Shown piece by piece: positions 46,348 through 54,539 of a stretch of 64,000 nt of DNA. The notes beneath the pieces are model-generated. The model was given only the letters and a program-made list of their open reading frames with translations. It searched no databases and was not told the origin of the DNA. The stretch comes from Pasteurella sp049941595 (lineage in GTDB: Bacteria > Pseudomonadota > Gammaproteobacteria > Enterobacterales > Pasteurellaceae). Position 1 is the first letter of the stretch; each line of letters starts with the position of its first letter. The translations under genes and the position numbers were made by a program. The stretch covers positions 62,001 through 126,000 of the forward strand of contig JBNFNA010000003.1 in NCBI GenBank assembly GCA_049941595.1. The letters run 5' to 3'.

Positions 46348-48065
46348 TATACATTCTCCGACTTGGTTAAAATCATTTCATTCATTGCTCCACCACGCAC
46401 TTGCATTGGGTAGACGTGTTCTGTTGCATCAACATTAATGTCGACAAACACTAACCTATCTTTTATCGAGAATGCTTGAGTTAATTTTTCCTCTAATTCA
46501 TCAGGTGTATCAATTTGAATACCGATATGCCCATAAGCTTCGGCAAGTTTGACAAAGTTCGGCAACGAATTCATATAAGATTGTGAATGGCGCCCCGAAT
46601 AAATAATATCTTGCCACTGTTTTACCATCCCTAAGAAACGATTATTTAAGCTAATAATTACAACTGGAATTTCATATTGTTGTGCAGTAGAAAGTTCTTG
46701 GATATTCATTTGAATACTGCCATCTCCCGTCACACATACCACCGTAGATTCCGGATAAGCTAACTTAACCCCTAAAGCGGCCGGCAAGCCAAAGCCCATC
46801 GTGCCGAGCCCGCCTGAATTAATCCAACGACGTGGCTGATCAAAGGGATAATGTAATGCAGCAAACATTTGATGCTGTCCAACATCAGATGCCACATAAG
46901 CCTCACCTTTTGTTAAACGGTACACCATTTCCATCACTTGCTGTGGTTTGATCACTTGGCTATTACGATCAAAGTCTAAACATTTCACTGCTTTCCACTG
47001 TTCAATTTCCTGCCACCATTCGTCAAGATTAGTTTGCGATTTAATTAAATTTTCATCTTCTAATAATGCTAAAAACTCATTTAATACATTTTCTGCACTG
47101 CCTACGATTGGAATTGCAGATAGCACATTTTTTGAAATCGAGCTTGGATCAATATCAATATGGATCACTTTTGCATTTGGGCAATATTTAGCTAAATTGT
47201 TGGTTGTTCTATCATCAAAACGCACGCCAATCCCCAAAATTACATCACTATGATGCATTGCATTATTGGCTTCATAAGTACCGTGCATCCCCAACATTCC
47301 CAAAAATTGCTTATCTGTGCTTGGATATGCACCTAATCCCATTAACGACGATGTCACTGGTAAATTTAGAGTTTGCGCAAAGCGAGTCACTTGTTCACTA
47401 CAATTCGCAATAATCGCGCCACCACCCACAAATAACACCGGTTTTTTCGCCACAAGTAGTGCTTTCAAAGCTTTCTTAATCTGCCCTTTATGCCCATAGA
47501 GTGTTGGATTATAAGAACGTAATTCAACTTTATCCGGATAGTGATAAGTATATTTATTTGCAGGATTGACCACATCTTTAGGTAAATCAATCACCACAGG
47601 TCCAGGACGACCAGTTGAAGCAATATAAAATGCTTTTTTGATCACTTCAGGAATATCTTCCGCACGTTTTATCAAAAAACTGTGCTTTACCACTGGACGA
47701 GAGATCCCGACCATATCACATTCTTGAAACGCATCGCTGCCAATTAAACCAGACATCACCTGACCAGATAAAATTACCATCGGAATAGAATCCATATAAG
47801 CCGTAGCAATGCCCGTAATTGTATTAGTTGCCCCAGGCCCTGAAGTCACAAGCACACAACCGACTTTACCAGTTGCTCGCGCATAACCATCAGCCATATG
47901 CACTGCAGCTTGTTCGTGGCGAACAAGAATATGCTCAATCCCACCTAATGTATGGATTGCATCATAAATATCTAAAACAGATCCACCAGGATAGCCAAAC
48001 AAAAATTCGACGCCCTCATCCCTCAAGGACTGTACTACCATTTCTGCGCCTGATAACTTTTTCAT
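46347..48065 (-). CDS. ilvI: Acetolactate synthase III large subunit
   Basis: 572 residues. TPP-dependent enzyme making acetolactate or acetohydroxybutyrate for branched-chain amino acids. TPP glutamate in RHEQAAVHMADGYARATGK, FAD/middle-domain region, and the C-terminal TPP motif GDGSIQMNIQELSTA...NN. ATG 48065 has RBS GAGAGG; an in-frame GTG at 48071 is less likely. Leader hairpins lie upstream. Confidence 0.96.
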   Translation of the reverse strand: MKKLSGAEMVVQSLRDEGVEFLFGYPGGSVLDIYDAIHTLGGIEHILVRHEQAAVHMADGYARATGKVGCVLVTSGPGATNTITGIATAYMDSIPMVILSGQVMSGLIGSDAFQECDMVGISRPVVKHSFLIKRAEDIPEVIKKAFYIASTGRPGPVVIDLPKDVVNPANKYTYHYPDKVELRSYNPTLYGHKGQIKKALKALLVAKKPVLFVGGGAIIANCSEQVTRFAQTLNLPVTSSLMGLGAYPSTDKQFLGMLGMHGTYEANNAMHHSDVILGIGVRFDDRTTNNLAKYCPNAKVIHIDIDPSSISKNVLSAIPIVGSAENVLNEFLALLEDENLIKSQTNLDEWWQEIEQWKAVKCLDFDRNSQVIKPQQVMEMVYRLTKGEAYVASDVGQHQMFAALHYPFDQPRRWINSGGLGTMGFGLPAALGVKLAYPESTVVCVTGDGSIQMNIQELSTAQQYEIPVVIISLNNRFLGMVKQWQDIIYSGRHSQSYMNSLPNFVKLAEAYGHIGIQIDTPDELEEKLTQAFSIKDRLVFVDINVDATEHVYPMQVRGGAMNEMILTKSENV

Positions 48066-48117
48066 TTTCACCTCTCAAAATGACCACTCTTTTTTATATT
48101 TGTCTTGTTGTGTTGCA

Positions 48118-48180
48118 AGAATGTTAAAAAATAACATTCTTTTAAGTGTTGTATCGAAAAGGTCACTCACTGTCCAGTGA
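48118..48180 (-). other. Leader stem-loops before ilvI
   Basis: Two dyads: AGAATGTTA / TAACATTCT (48118-48140, 9-bp stem) and TCACTG-TC-CAGTGA (48167-48180). No T-run, so not clear terminators; they could be protein-binding sites or leader structure. Confidence 0.4.
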
Positions 48181-48285
48181 TTTTTAACCCCAAAAAGAGA
48201 ATAAAAAAAGACAACAAACAGAATTTTAAACTAATAGATAATAAAAAATTAGAATAAAAGAATAGAATAGCTACAAAAGGCATCA

Positions 48286-48310
48286 AAAATGCGACCTGAA
48301 GTCGCATTTT
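48286..48310 (-). terminator. Terminator after the NhaC-family gene
   Basis: AAAATGCGAC and GTCGCATTTT pair over 10 bp with a 5-nt loop, then TTTTTG on the minus strand, about 55 bp past the stop. Confidence 0.85.
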
Positions 48311-48364
48311 GTAAATATATGATAAATTGAAAAAATTTATTGCTAAGCGTGATCTAGATCACAT

Positions 48365-49888
48365 TTATTTGCGTTTAAACAGAAATACTAAAATTGCTAA
48401 TATCACACCCGTAGTCACAAACCCTAAAAGCCCTGAAAGCGTGAAACCTAACACTAAGTAACCTGAAATAGACGCAATCGCAATTAAAATCGCATAAGGC
48501 AATTGTGTGGTTACGTGATCGATATGATCACATTTCGCCCCCGTAGAGGATAAAATTGTGGTATCTGAAATAGGCGAGCAGTGGTCACCACATACAGCGC
48601 CAGCCATTACAGCTGATAAACAAGGAATCATTAACTCTGGCGCGGTATTAGCTGCGATTGCTGCGGCAATTGGCAACATAATCCCAAACGTCCCCCAACT
48701 TGTGCCCGTCGAAAATGCCATTATTGCAGTTAAGATGAATAATAACGCAGGTAACACAGCCACTGGTAAGCTATCAGATACTAATGAAGATAAGTAAACC
48801 CCAGTTTTAATATCACCAACAACATTATTGATTGTCCAAGCAAATAATAAAATCAAGATTGCACCTAGCATTGATTTCATACCAACAATCCAAGCAGTAC
48901 CGTATTCAGACAAGCTCACTTGGCGATCAAGTAGAATACAAATTGTTGAAACAATCACCGCACTTACACCGCCAAAGACTAACGAAATGCCCACCGTTGT
49001 ATTTTCAAATGCACCTAAAATATCAAAAGGTTTATTGTCTGCAGCTAACACCTCATAACCGGTATAAAGCATCATTCCAACTGTGGCAATAATTAATACG
49101 GCAATAGGTAAAACCAGGTTACGCACACGCCCTTTCACGCCACTTTCTTCGGCATCAAGGTTAATGTTACTTTCTAATGCACTACGTTCGTGCCTTGCCA
49201 TTGAACCGATGTCAAAAGAAAAATAAGCAACAAAAAAGACCATCAAAATAGAAAACACTGCATAAAAGTTCATTGCGCTCATTGTCATAAACGCACCGAT
49301 TGGTGAATATTCAGTGATCGAGTAAGTTGCGAGCAAGCCGGCAATTAAAGTAATGATATAAGCCCCCCAACTTGAAACCGGCATTAATACACACATCGGA
49401 GCAGCTGTTGAGTCTAAAATATAAGCAAGTTTTGCACGTGATACTTTAAATTTATCTGTAACAGGGCTTGCAATCGCACCTACCGCTAAACTATGGAAAT
49501 AGTCATCGATAAAAGTCACAAAGACTAAAGATGCCGCAAGTAATTTTGCACCACGTCTATCTTTAATGCGTTTTTGTGCCCACTCTGCGAATGCTCTATT
49601 ACTACCTGATACCGTTAAAAGTGCGGTCAATATACCGAGTAATAATAAGAATAAAATAATATTTATGTTATTCGAGTTCAGCCCTTCTTCACCATAGAAC
49701 AGAGATAAAACGTTATTTTTCAAATAGCCTAATGCATTCAGAATATTAAAATCTGCAAGCATTAAAGAGCCAACAATAATACCAAGGCTAAGTGATAAAA
49801 TAACGCGGCGAGTTACAATTGCTAACAATAATGCCAATATTGGTGGGATAACCGACCAAACCGACGTTGAATAATCGATGAGTTCCAT
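48365..49888 (-). CDS. NhaC-family transporter under lysine riboswitch (putative lysine transporter, LysW type)
   Basis: 507 residues, about 11 membrane segments. NhaC-family marks: IDDYFHSLAVGA, CVLMPVSSWGAY, FSTGTSWGTFGIMLP and GDHCSPISDTTILSSTGA. Usually annotated as Na+/H+ antiporter, but the lysine riboswitch immediately upstream argues for lysine uptake, as proposed for related riboswitch-linked NhaC proteins. Substrate is inferred, not visible in the sequence. Confidence 0.85.
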   Translation of the reverse strand: MELIDYSTSVWSVIPPILALLLAIVTRRVILSLSLGIIVGSLMLADFNILNALGYLKNNVLSLFYGEEGLNSNNINIILFLLLLGILTALLTVSGSNRAFAEWAQKRIKDRRGAKLLAASLVFVTFIDDYFHSLAVGAIASPVTDKFKVSRAKLAYILDSTAAPMCVLMPVSSWGAYIITLIAGLLATYSITEYSPIGAFMTMSAMNFYAVFSILMVFFVAYFSFDIGSMARHERSALESNINLDAEESGVKGRVRNLVLPIAVLIIATVGMMLYTGYEVLAADNKPFDILGAFENTTVGISLVFGGVSAVIVSTICILLDRQVSLSEYGTAWIVGMKSMLGAILILLFAWTINNVVGDIKTGVYLSSLVSDSLPVAVLPALLFILTAIMAFSTGTSWGTFGIMLPIAAAIAANTAPELMIPCLSAVMAGAVCGDHCSPISDTTILSSTGAKCDHIDHVTTQLPYAILIAIASISGYLVLGFTLSGLLGFVTTGVILAILVFLFKRK

Positions 49889-49905
49889 AAGTTTTCTACC
49901 TTATA

Positions 49906-49953
49906 AATAAAGGGATAACCACTGAATAGATAGAGAAGTATTCTAAAAGGTAG
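49906..49953 (-). promoter_or_regulatory. Possible SD-sequestering switch of the lysine riboswitch
   Basis: CTACCTT (minus 49953-49947) is complementary to AAGGTAG (minus 49912-49906), which includes the ribosome-binding site of the downstream gene. Pairing would hide the SD, pointing to translational control. No terminator is seen in the platform. Confidence 0.5.
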
Positions 49954-49978
49954 GCAAAATAAGACCTGACCCCAACCA

Positions 49979-50140
49979 GTAGCGCTCCATAGTGACTAAA
50001 AAGACTATGACAGTGACGTTCCTTTCGAAGACGCCACCAACCAATTAAAATGACTTTTAATTGATTTCGGCGGTCACTCCTTTCCTTTTTCCTCATCGTT
50101 ATCCACTCAGAAAAAATACTTATAGTGATCGCACCTCTAC
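49979..50140 (-). ncRNA. Lysine riboswitch (L box) aptamer
   Basis: Reads GTAGAGGTGCG ... AAGTA at the 5' side (loop E-like element), GACCGCCGAAA in the P3 region, CTGTCATAGTC, and the conserved TATGGAGCGCTAC at the 3' side, where CTAC closes P1 with GTAG. These are the hallmark conserved blocks of the class. It lies about 90 bp before the NhaC-family start. Confidence 0.9.
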
Positions 50141-50223
50141 ATACGTAGGATTCCTCAAGACTACCTGAAAAATGAACAAATGCCAATAGTTAAAATACGA
50201 TATTTTTAATAGAATGAAATAAA

Positions 50224-50252
50224 TTGACAATAGATTGAATATTAAATATGAA
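50224..50252 (+). promoter_or_regulatory. Candidate hns promoter
   Basis: TTGACA (50224-50229) and TATGAA (50247-50252) with a 17-bp spacer, about 110 bp before hns. Confidence 0.45.
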
Positions 50253-50365
50253 AATCCCGATTGTCATAATAAAATATTATTTACCAACCCATTTATTTAC
50301 TATATTATCTGAACCGTTAGTTATTCATAATAGCTAACCTTTGCTAAATGATATGAGGAAAAAAA

Positions 50366-50770
50366 ATGAGTGAACTACTAAAAACTCTAAATAACATTCG
50401 TAGCTTACGTGTTTTGGCTCGTGAATCCACATTGCAACAACTAGAAGCTGCTTTGGAAAAATTCCAACAAGTTGTTGATGCAAAACGTGCAGAGGAAGAG
50501 GAAACATTACGCCAAGAAACAGCACGTCAAGAACGAATTGCTAAATTGAAGGAATCATTGAAGCAAGAAGGAATTACCGCAGAAGAGCTAGCTGAAATTT
50601 TAGTACAAAATCCAACTAGCCAACGCAAGAAAAGACAACCTCGTCCAGCTAAATATAAATATGTAGATGAAAATGGTGAGGTGAAAACTTGGACAGGTCA
50701 AGGAAGAACACCACGTCCAATTCAAATTGCGTTGAATGAAGGAAAATCATTAGCTTCATTTGAAATTTAA
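50366..50770 (+). CDS. hns: H-NS nucleoid-structuring protein
   Basis: 134 residues. N-terminal coiled-coil oligomerisation domain (about residues 1-65), flexible basic linker RKKRQPRP, and the C-terminal DNA-binding motif TWTGQGRTP (108-116, AT-hook-like QGR at 112-114). Silences AT-rich and acquired DNA. RBS GAGGA. Divergent from the lysine riboswitch unit. Confidence 0.95.
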   Translation: MSELLKTLNNIRSLRVLARESTLQQLEAALEKFQQVVDAKRAEEEETLRQETARQERIAKLKESLKQEGITAEELAEILVQNPTSQRKKRQPRPAKYKYVDENGEVKTWTGQGRTPRPIQIALNEGKSLASFEI

Positions 50771-50790
50771 TTATTTTCCCTGTTCATATT

Positions 50791-50814
50791 AAAACCCATT
50801 TTTTAATGGGTTTT
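50791..50814 (+). terminator. Terminator after hns
   Basis: AAAACCCATT-TTTT-AATGGGTTTT, 10-bp perfect stem, then TAATTTAT. Confidence 0.85.
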
Positions 50815-50846
50815 AATTTATCTGATATACCGCTACACATACTATT

Positions 50847-51683
50847 ATGATCGAAAATAAAATTCTATTAACTGATTGTCCTGATGACAAAGGACTTATC
50901 GCCAAAATTACCAATATTTGTTATAAACATCAGCTCAATATTCTTCAAAATAATGAGTTTGTGGATTTTGAAACCAAACACTTCTTTATGCGAACCGAGT
51001 TAGAAGGCATTTTCAATGAAACTACGCTTTTAGCGGATTTACAATATAGCCTTCCTGAAGGGACAAATTGCCGTTTAATTAGCACAAAACGCAAACGCAT
51101 TGTTATTTTAGTGACCAAAGAAGCGCACTGTATCGGCGATATTTTAATGAAAAATTATTACGGCGGATTAGATGTTGAAATTGCTGCCGTGATTGGAAAC
51201 CACGATACATTGAGAACATTAGTAGAACGTTTTGATATTCCATTCCATTGCATTAGCCACGATAATTTAACACGTGTTGAACACGATAAATTATTGGCAG
51301 AAAAAATTGATGAATATGCGCCAGATTACATTGTGTTAGCGAAATATATGCGTGTTTTAAACCCTGAGTTTGTGGCACGTTATCCAAATCGTGTGATTAA
51401 TATTCACCACTCGTTCTTGCCAGCATTTATTGGTGCTAAACCTTATCATCAGGCTTACGAGCGTGGCGTGAAAATTATTGGTGCAACCGCACATTTTATT
51501 AATAATGAATTAGACCAAGGTCCGATCATTATGCAAAATGTGATCAATGTTGACCACACCTACAATGCAGAAGCAATGATGCGTGCAGGACGTGACGTGG
51601 AAAAAACGGTATTAAGCCGTGCCTTAGATTTAGCGTTACACGACCGCATCTTCGTCTATAAAAACAAAACTATTGTGTTATAA
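50847..51683 (+). CDS. purU: Formyltetrahydrofolate deformylase
   Basis: 278 residues. Releases formate from 10-formyl-THF, supplying PurT and balancing one-carbon pools. N-terminal ACT domain (LTDCPDDKGLIAKITN), then a formyltransferase fold with the catalytic region VINIHHSFLPAFIGAKPY and TAHFINNELDQGPII. No strong RBS is seen before ATG 50847. Confidence 0.95.
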   Translation: MIENKILLTDCPDDKGLIAKITNICYKHQLNILQNNEFVDFETKHFFMRTELEGIFNETTLLADLQYSLPEGTNCRLISTKRKRIVILVTKEAHCIGDILMKNYYGGLDVEIAAVIGNHDTLRTLVERFDIPFHCISHDNLTRVEHDKLLAEKIDEYAPDYIVLAKYMRVLNPEFVARYPNRVINIHHSFLPAFIGAKPYHQAYERGVKIIGATAHFINNELDQGPIIMQNVINVDHTYNAEAMMRAGRDVEKTVLSRALDLALHDRIFVYKNKTIVL

Positions 51684-51725
51684 CGCCTTTAAAGTGCGGT
51701 CGTTTTTTTAAATTTTTTCGACTGA

Positions 51726-52790
51726 TTACACCACAGAAACCGCTTTCACTTGGGCAAAAACTGTTTGCCCAAGTTGCAAATCTAAATCCTCTAATGCCCA
51801 TTTGCTGATGGTTGCCCAAAGATGTTTATCCGCAATCGCAATTTGAACATCTACTCTATTCTCTCGCACGACAATATTGCTGATCGTCCCTTCTAAGATA
51901 TTACGAATACTGGTTTTTTGTGGCATTGCTAAGCTAACTGAAACATCTGATCCTTTAACACAAATACGGACCTTCTCCCCGACATTCACATTCTGTTCTT
52001 TGATCCAAACTTGTTGATGGCTCAACTCACCAAGTGAAAGTGCGGTCATTTTATATGACGTTTTATTTTCTAAAACAGGCAAAGAAAGCACCGCACTTTG
52101 TTCGTCTTCTAATTTCCACGGTAAAAATAATGGATTTTCCCAAATTGCCTCTAAGGAATCATAAGCACGTACTTTTCCATCATCTAACAACACCACATTC
52201 TCAGCCAACCGCAAAAGCTCATCAATACTATGTGTCACGTATAAAATAGGAATTTCAATTTCTTTTGACAGCTTTTCAAGATAAGTCATTAACTCTCGTT
52301 TACGTGGCAAATCTAGTGCTGAAAGTGGTTCATCCATCAACAAAATTTCAGGTTTGGTCAACAACGCTCGCCCAATCGCCACACGTTGTTTTTCCCCACC
52401 AGATAAAGTGATTGGATAACGTTTGAGTAAATGTTCAATCCCAAGCAAAGATACAATGTAATCAAATTCATTTTGATCAAACGCTTTCACCCCATAGCAT
52501 AAATTGCCTTTCACGGTGTAATGTGGGAATAAACGCGCATCTTGGAAAACATAACCAATATGACGTTGATAAGCAGGAATACAAATATTCGCTGCTTTGT
52601 CCACCAAGACACGTTGATTTAATGAAATCGCACCTTTATCGGGGTGAACTAATCCACTCACCAGATTAATCAAAGACGATTTGCCAGAACCCGACAATCC
52701 AAAAAGTGCGGTCACTCCGCGTGCTGGAATTTGTAGATTGGCTTCAAGGGCAAGATTGCCTAATTGCTTTTTCACATTAATTTGTAGCAT
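51726..52790 (-). CDS. modC: Molybdate ABC transporter ATPase
   Basis: 354 residues. Walker A GLSGSGKS (31-38), signature LSGGEKQRVAIGRALL, Walker B EILLMDEPLSALD and switch VTHSIDE. A C-terminal TOBE/Mop domain (about 290-350) binds molybdate for feedback. The start overlaps modB by 14 bp. Confidence 0.95.
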   Translation of the reverse strand: MLQINVKKQLGNLALEANLQIPARGVTALFGLSGSGKSSLINLVSGLVHPDKGAISLNQRVLVDKAANICIPAYQRHIGYVFQDARLFPHYTVKGNLCYGVKAFDQNEFDYIVSLLGIEHLLKRYPITLSGGEKQRVAIGRALLTKPEILLMDEPLSALDLPRKRELMTYLEKLSKEIEIPILYVTHSIDELLRLAENVVLLDDGKVRAYDSLEAIWENPLFLPWKLEDEQSAVLSLPVLENKTSYKMTALSLGELSHQQVWIKEQNVNVGEKVRICVKGSDVSVSLAMPQKTSIRNILEGTISNIVVRENRVDVQIAIADKHLWATISKWALEDLDLQLGQTVFAQVKAVSVV

Positions 52791-53505
52791 TGCTCTGCCC
52801 CAATTTTTTCTGCATATTTTTTGCTAGCCATTCAGACAACAATAATGAAATCAACGAAAGAATAATAGCGAGTACGCACAATCTTGCAGCTTGCTCTTCT
52901 GCACCCGGAGTCTGAATGAAGGTGTACATTGCCAAAGGAATGGTCTGGGTTTCGCCTGCGATATTGGATACAAAGGCAATAGTCGCACCAAATTCACCTA
53001 ATGAACGTGCAAAGCCTAAAACAACGCCAGCCAAAATACCCGGCAAGGAAAGCGGTAAAGTAATAGTCAAAAATACACGCCAAGCAGAGGCGCCTAAGGT
53101 TTGTGCAGCTTGTTCTAATTTCATATCAATGCTTTCTAAAGAAAGGCGAATTGCACGTACCACCAAAGGGAAAGCCACCACCGCAGCAGCAAGTACTGCA
53201 CCATTCCAACTGAAAGCAAAAGAAAATCCAAACCAGCTATAAAGATATTTACCAATAAATCCGTTGCGCCCTATTGCCACTAACAGTAAATAACCAATTA
53301 CAACAGGTGGTAAAACTAAAGGTAAATGAATGATTCCACTGAGGATAGATTTGCCATAAAAATTCTTTCGAGCCAACACCCACGCCATTAAAATGGCAAC
53401 AGGCAAGCTCCATAAAATCGCATTTAGCGATACACTCAAGCTTAACTTCACCGCTTGAATTTCCATCGCACTTAAGCCGATCGAAGTAAAAAGTTCAGTC
53501 AACAA
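52777..53505 (-). CDS. modB: Molybdate ABC transporter permease
   Basis: 242 residues, about five to six membrane segments. The permease coupling motif is FARSLGEFGATIAFVSNI, preceded by the QAAQTLGASAWRVFLTITLPLSLPG EAA-type loop. It is separated from modA by a hairpin and overlaps modC. Confidence 0.95.
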   Translation of the reverse strand: MLTELFTSIGLSAMEIQAVKLSLSVSLNAILWSLPVAILMAWVLARKNFYGKSILSGIIHLPLVLPPVVIGYLLLVAIGRNGFIGKYLYSWFGFSFAFSWNGAVLAAAVVAFPLVVRAIRLSLESIDMKLEQAAQTLGASAWRVFLTITLPLSLPGILAGVVLGFARSLGEFGATIAFVSNIAGETQTIPLAMYTFIQTPGAEEQAARLCVLAIILSLISLLLSEWLAKNMQKKLGQSNATN

Positions 53506-53571
53506 AGGCTATTCCATTATTTGAGAAAATTTTGTAAAAATTTACCGCACTTTTGCAGTAATAAAAAGAAT

Positions 53572-53594
53572 AAGGACGCCATTCAGACGTCCTT
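53572..53594 (-). terminator. Hairpin between modA and modB
   Basis: AAGGACG and CGTCCTT form a 7-bp stem with a 9-nt loop, 18 bases after the modA stop; minus strand continues ATTCTTTTTATT. Probably a partial terminator that lowers modBC relative to modA. Confidence 0.6.
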
Positions 53595-53611
53595 TCTCAT
53601 TATAAGGGGAT

Positions 53612-54376
53612 TTATTTTACAGAGAAACCGTAGCTTGCAAGCACTTTCTTCGCTTCTGCTGACTCTAAATATTTCAAGAACTCACGAGTTTCTGCATTAT
53701 CACGATCTTTCAACAACGCTACTGGATATTCCACCGCTTTGTAAGTATCTGCTGGGAAGACTCCTACGATTTTCACGCCTTTGCTCACTTTACCATCGGT
53801 GCTATATACGATGCCTAACGGCGCTTCAGCGCGTTCAACTAACGCAAGAGCTGCACGTACATCTTTACCACGTGCTAATTTAGCTTCCACTTTATCCCAT
53901 AATTTTAAGTTGGTTAAGGCTTCTTTCGCATATTGACCTGCTGGCACGTGGTCAGGATCACCCACTGATAAAAAGCTGTCTTTCAACTCCGCAACCCATT
54001 CACCTTTCGCCACATCAACCTCTTTTAATTTGCTGGCTTCTGGTGCAATTAACACAAGCTCATTGCCCGCTAAAACTTTTTCTGTGTCTTTAATGGTTAA
54101 GCTGTTATCAGAAAGGTGCTTCATCCATTTTTTATTTGCTGAAACAAAAATATCTGCAGGTGCGCCTTGTTCAATTTGTTTTGCCAATGTTGAAGAAGAA
54201 GCGAACGAGAAAATGAGCTCTTGTTCTGGTTTGACTTTTTTATAATCTTCTGCAATTTGGTTTAATGCATTAGTCATTGATGCAGCCGCAAATACAGTTA
54301 CTTTTGCTTCCGCTGAAACAGAAAATGCTAAACACGCTGTGGCAAGTGAGGCCGCGATCATTTTTAATTTAAGCAT
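53612..54376 (-). CDS. modA: Molybdate-binding periplasmic protein
   Basis: 254 residues. Signal peptide ending near SAEA, then VTVFAAASMTNALNQIAEDYKK, ligand-binding segments FSFASSSTLAKQI and GDPDHVPAGQYA, and VERAEAPLGIVYSTD. ATG 54376 with RBS AGGGA gives a proper signal peptide; the frame is open 20 codons further up. Confidence 0.95.
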   Translation of the reverse strand: MLKLKMIAASLATACLAFSVSAEAKVTVFAAASMTNALNQIAEDYKKVKPEQELIFSFASSSTLAKQIEQGAPADIFVSANKKWMKHLSDNSLTIKDTEKVLAGNELVLIAPEASKLKEVDVAKGEWVAELKDSFLSVGDPDHVPAGQYAKEALTNLKLWDKVEAKLARGKDVRAALALVERAEAPLGIVYSTDGKVSKGVKIVGVFPADTYKAVEYPVALLKDRDNAETREFLKYLESAEAKKVLASYGFSVK

Positions 54377-54408
54377 ATAATTTTCCCTATTAAATAGATT
54401 GATGACGA

Positions 54409-54475
54409 AATGAACTTTATATAAAAAATTATACAATGTTTTAACAAGTAAATGCTATATAAAAAATGAACTTTA
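54409..54475. repeat. Direct repeat AAATGAACTTTA in the modA control region
   Basis: The 12-mer occurs at 54409-54420 and at 54464-54475, flanking the ModE-type box. Between them lies AAATGCTATATAAAAA (54450-54465), which recurs exactly at 57441-57456 upstream of modE. Confidence 0.6.
54418..54435 (-). promoter_or_regulatory. ModE-type box before modA
   Basis: TATATA, six bases, TATACA, matching the TATATA-N6-TATATA arrangement of ModE operators, about 42 bp upstream of the modA start, where molybdate-ModE would repress. Confidence 0.5.
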
Positions 54476-54505
54476 CGGGAAATACGAGTGAGAAAAAGAA
54501 AAAAC

Positions 54506-54535
54506 AAAAAGTGCGGTAAAAATACCGCACTTTTT
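54506..54535 (-). terminator. Terminator after the TonB receptor gene (paired uptake signals)
   Basis: AAAAAGTGCGGTA and TACCGCACTTTTT pair over 13 bp with a 4-nt loop. Both arms hold perfect uptake signals. Confidence 0.85.
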
Positions 54536-54539
54536 TAGA

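Noticed and set aside
48165..48285. A 39-codon Leu/Ile/Phe-rich frame upstream of ilvI that could be an attenuation leader peptide
   Set aside because: No RBS, no run of regulatory codons, and no terminator/antiterminator pair before ilvI; its composition is what AT-rich DNA gives by chance.
49896..50186. 96-codon frame on the minus strand upstream of the NhaC-family gene
   Set aside because: It lies across the lysine riboswitch; conserved RNA blocks explain the sequence.
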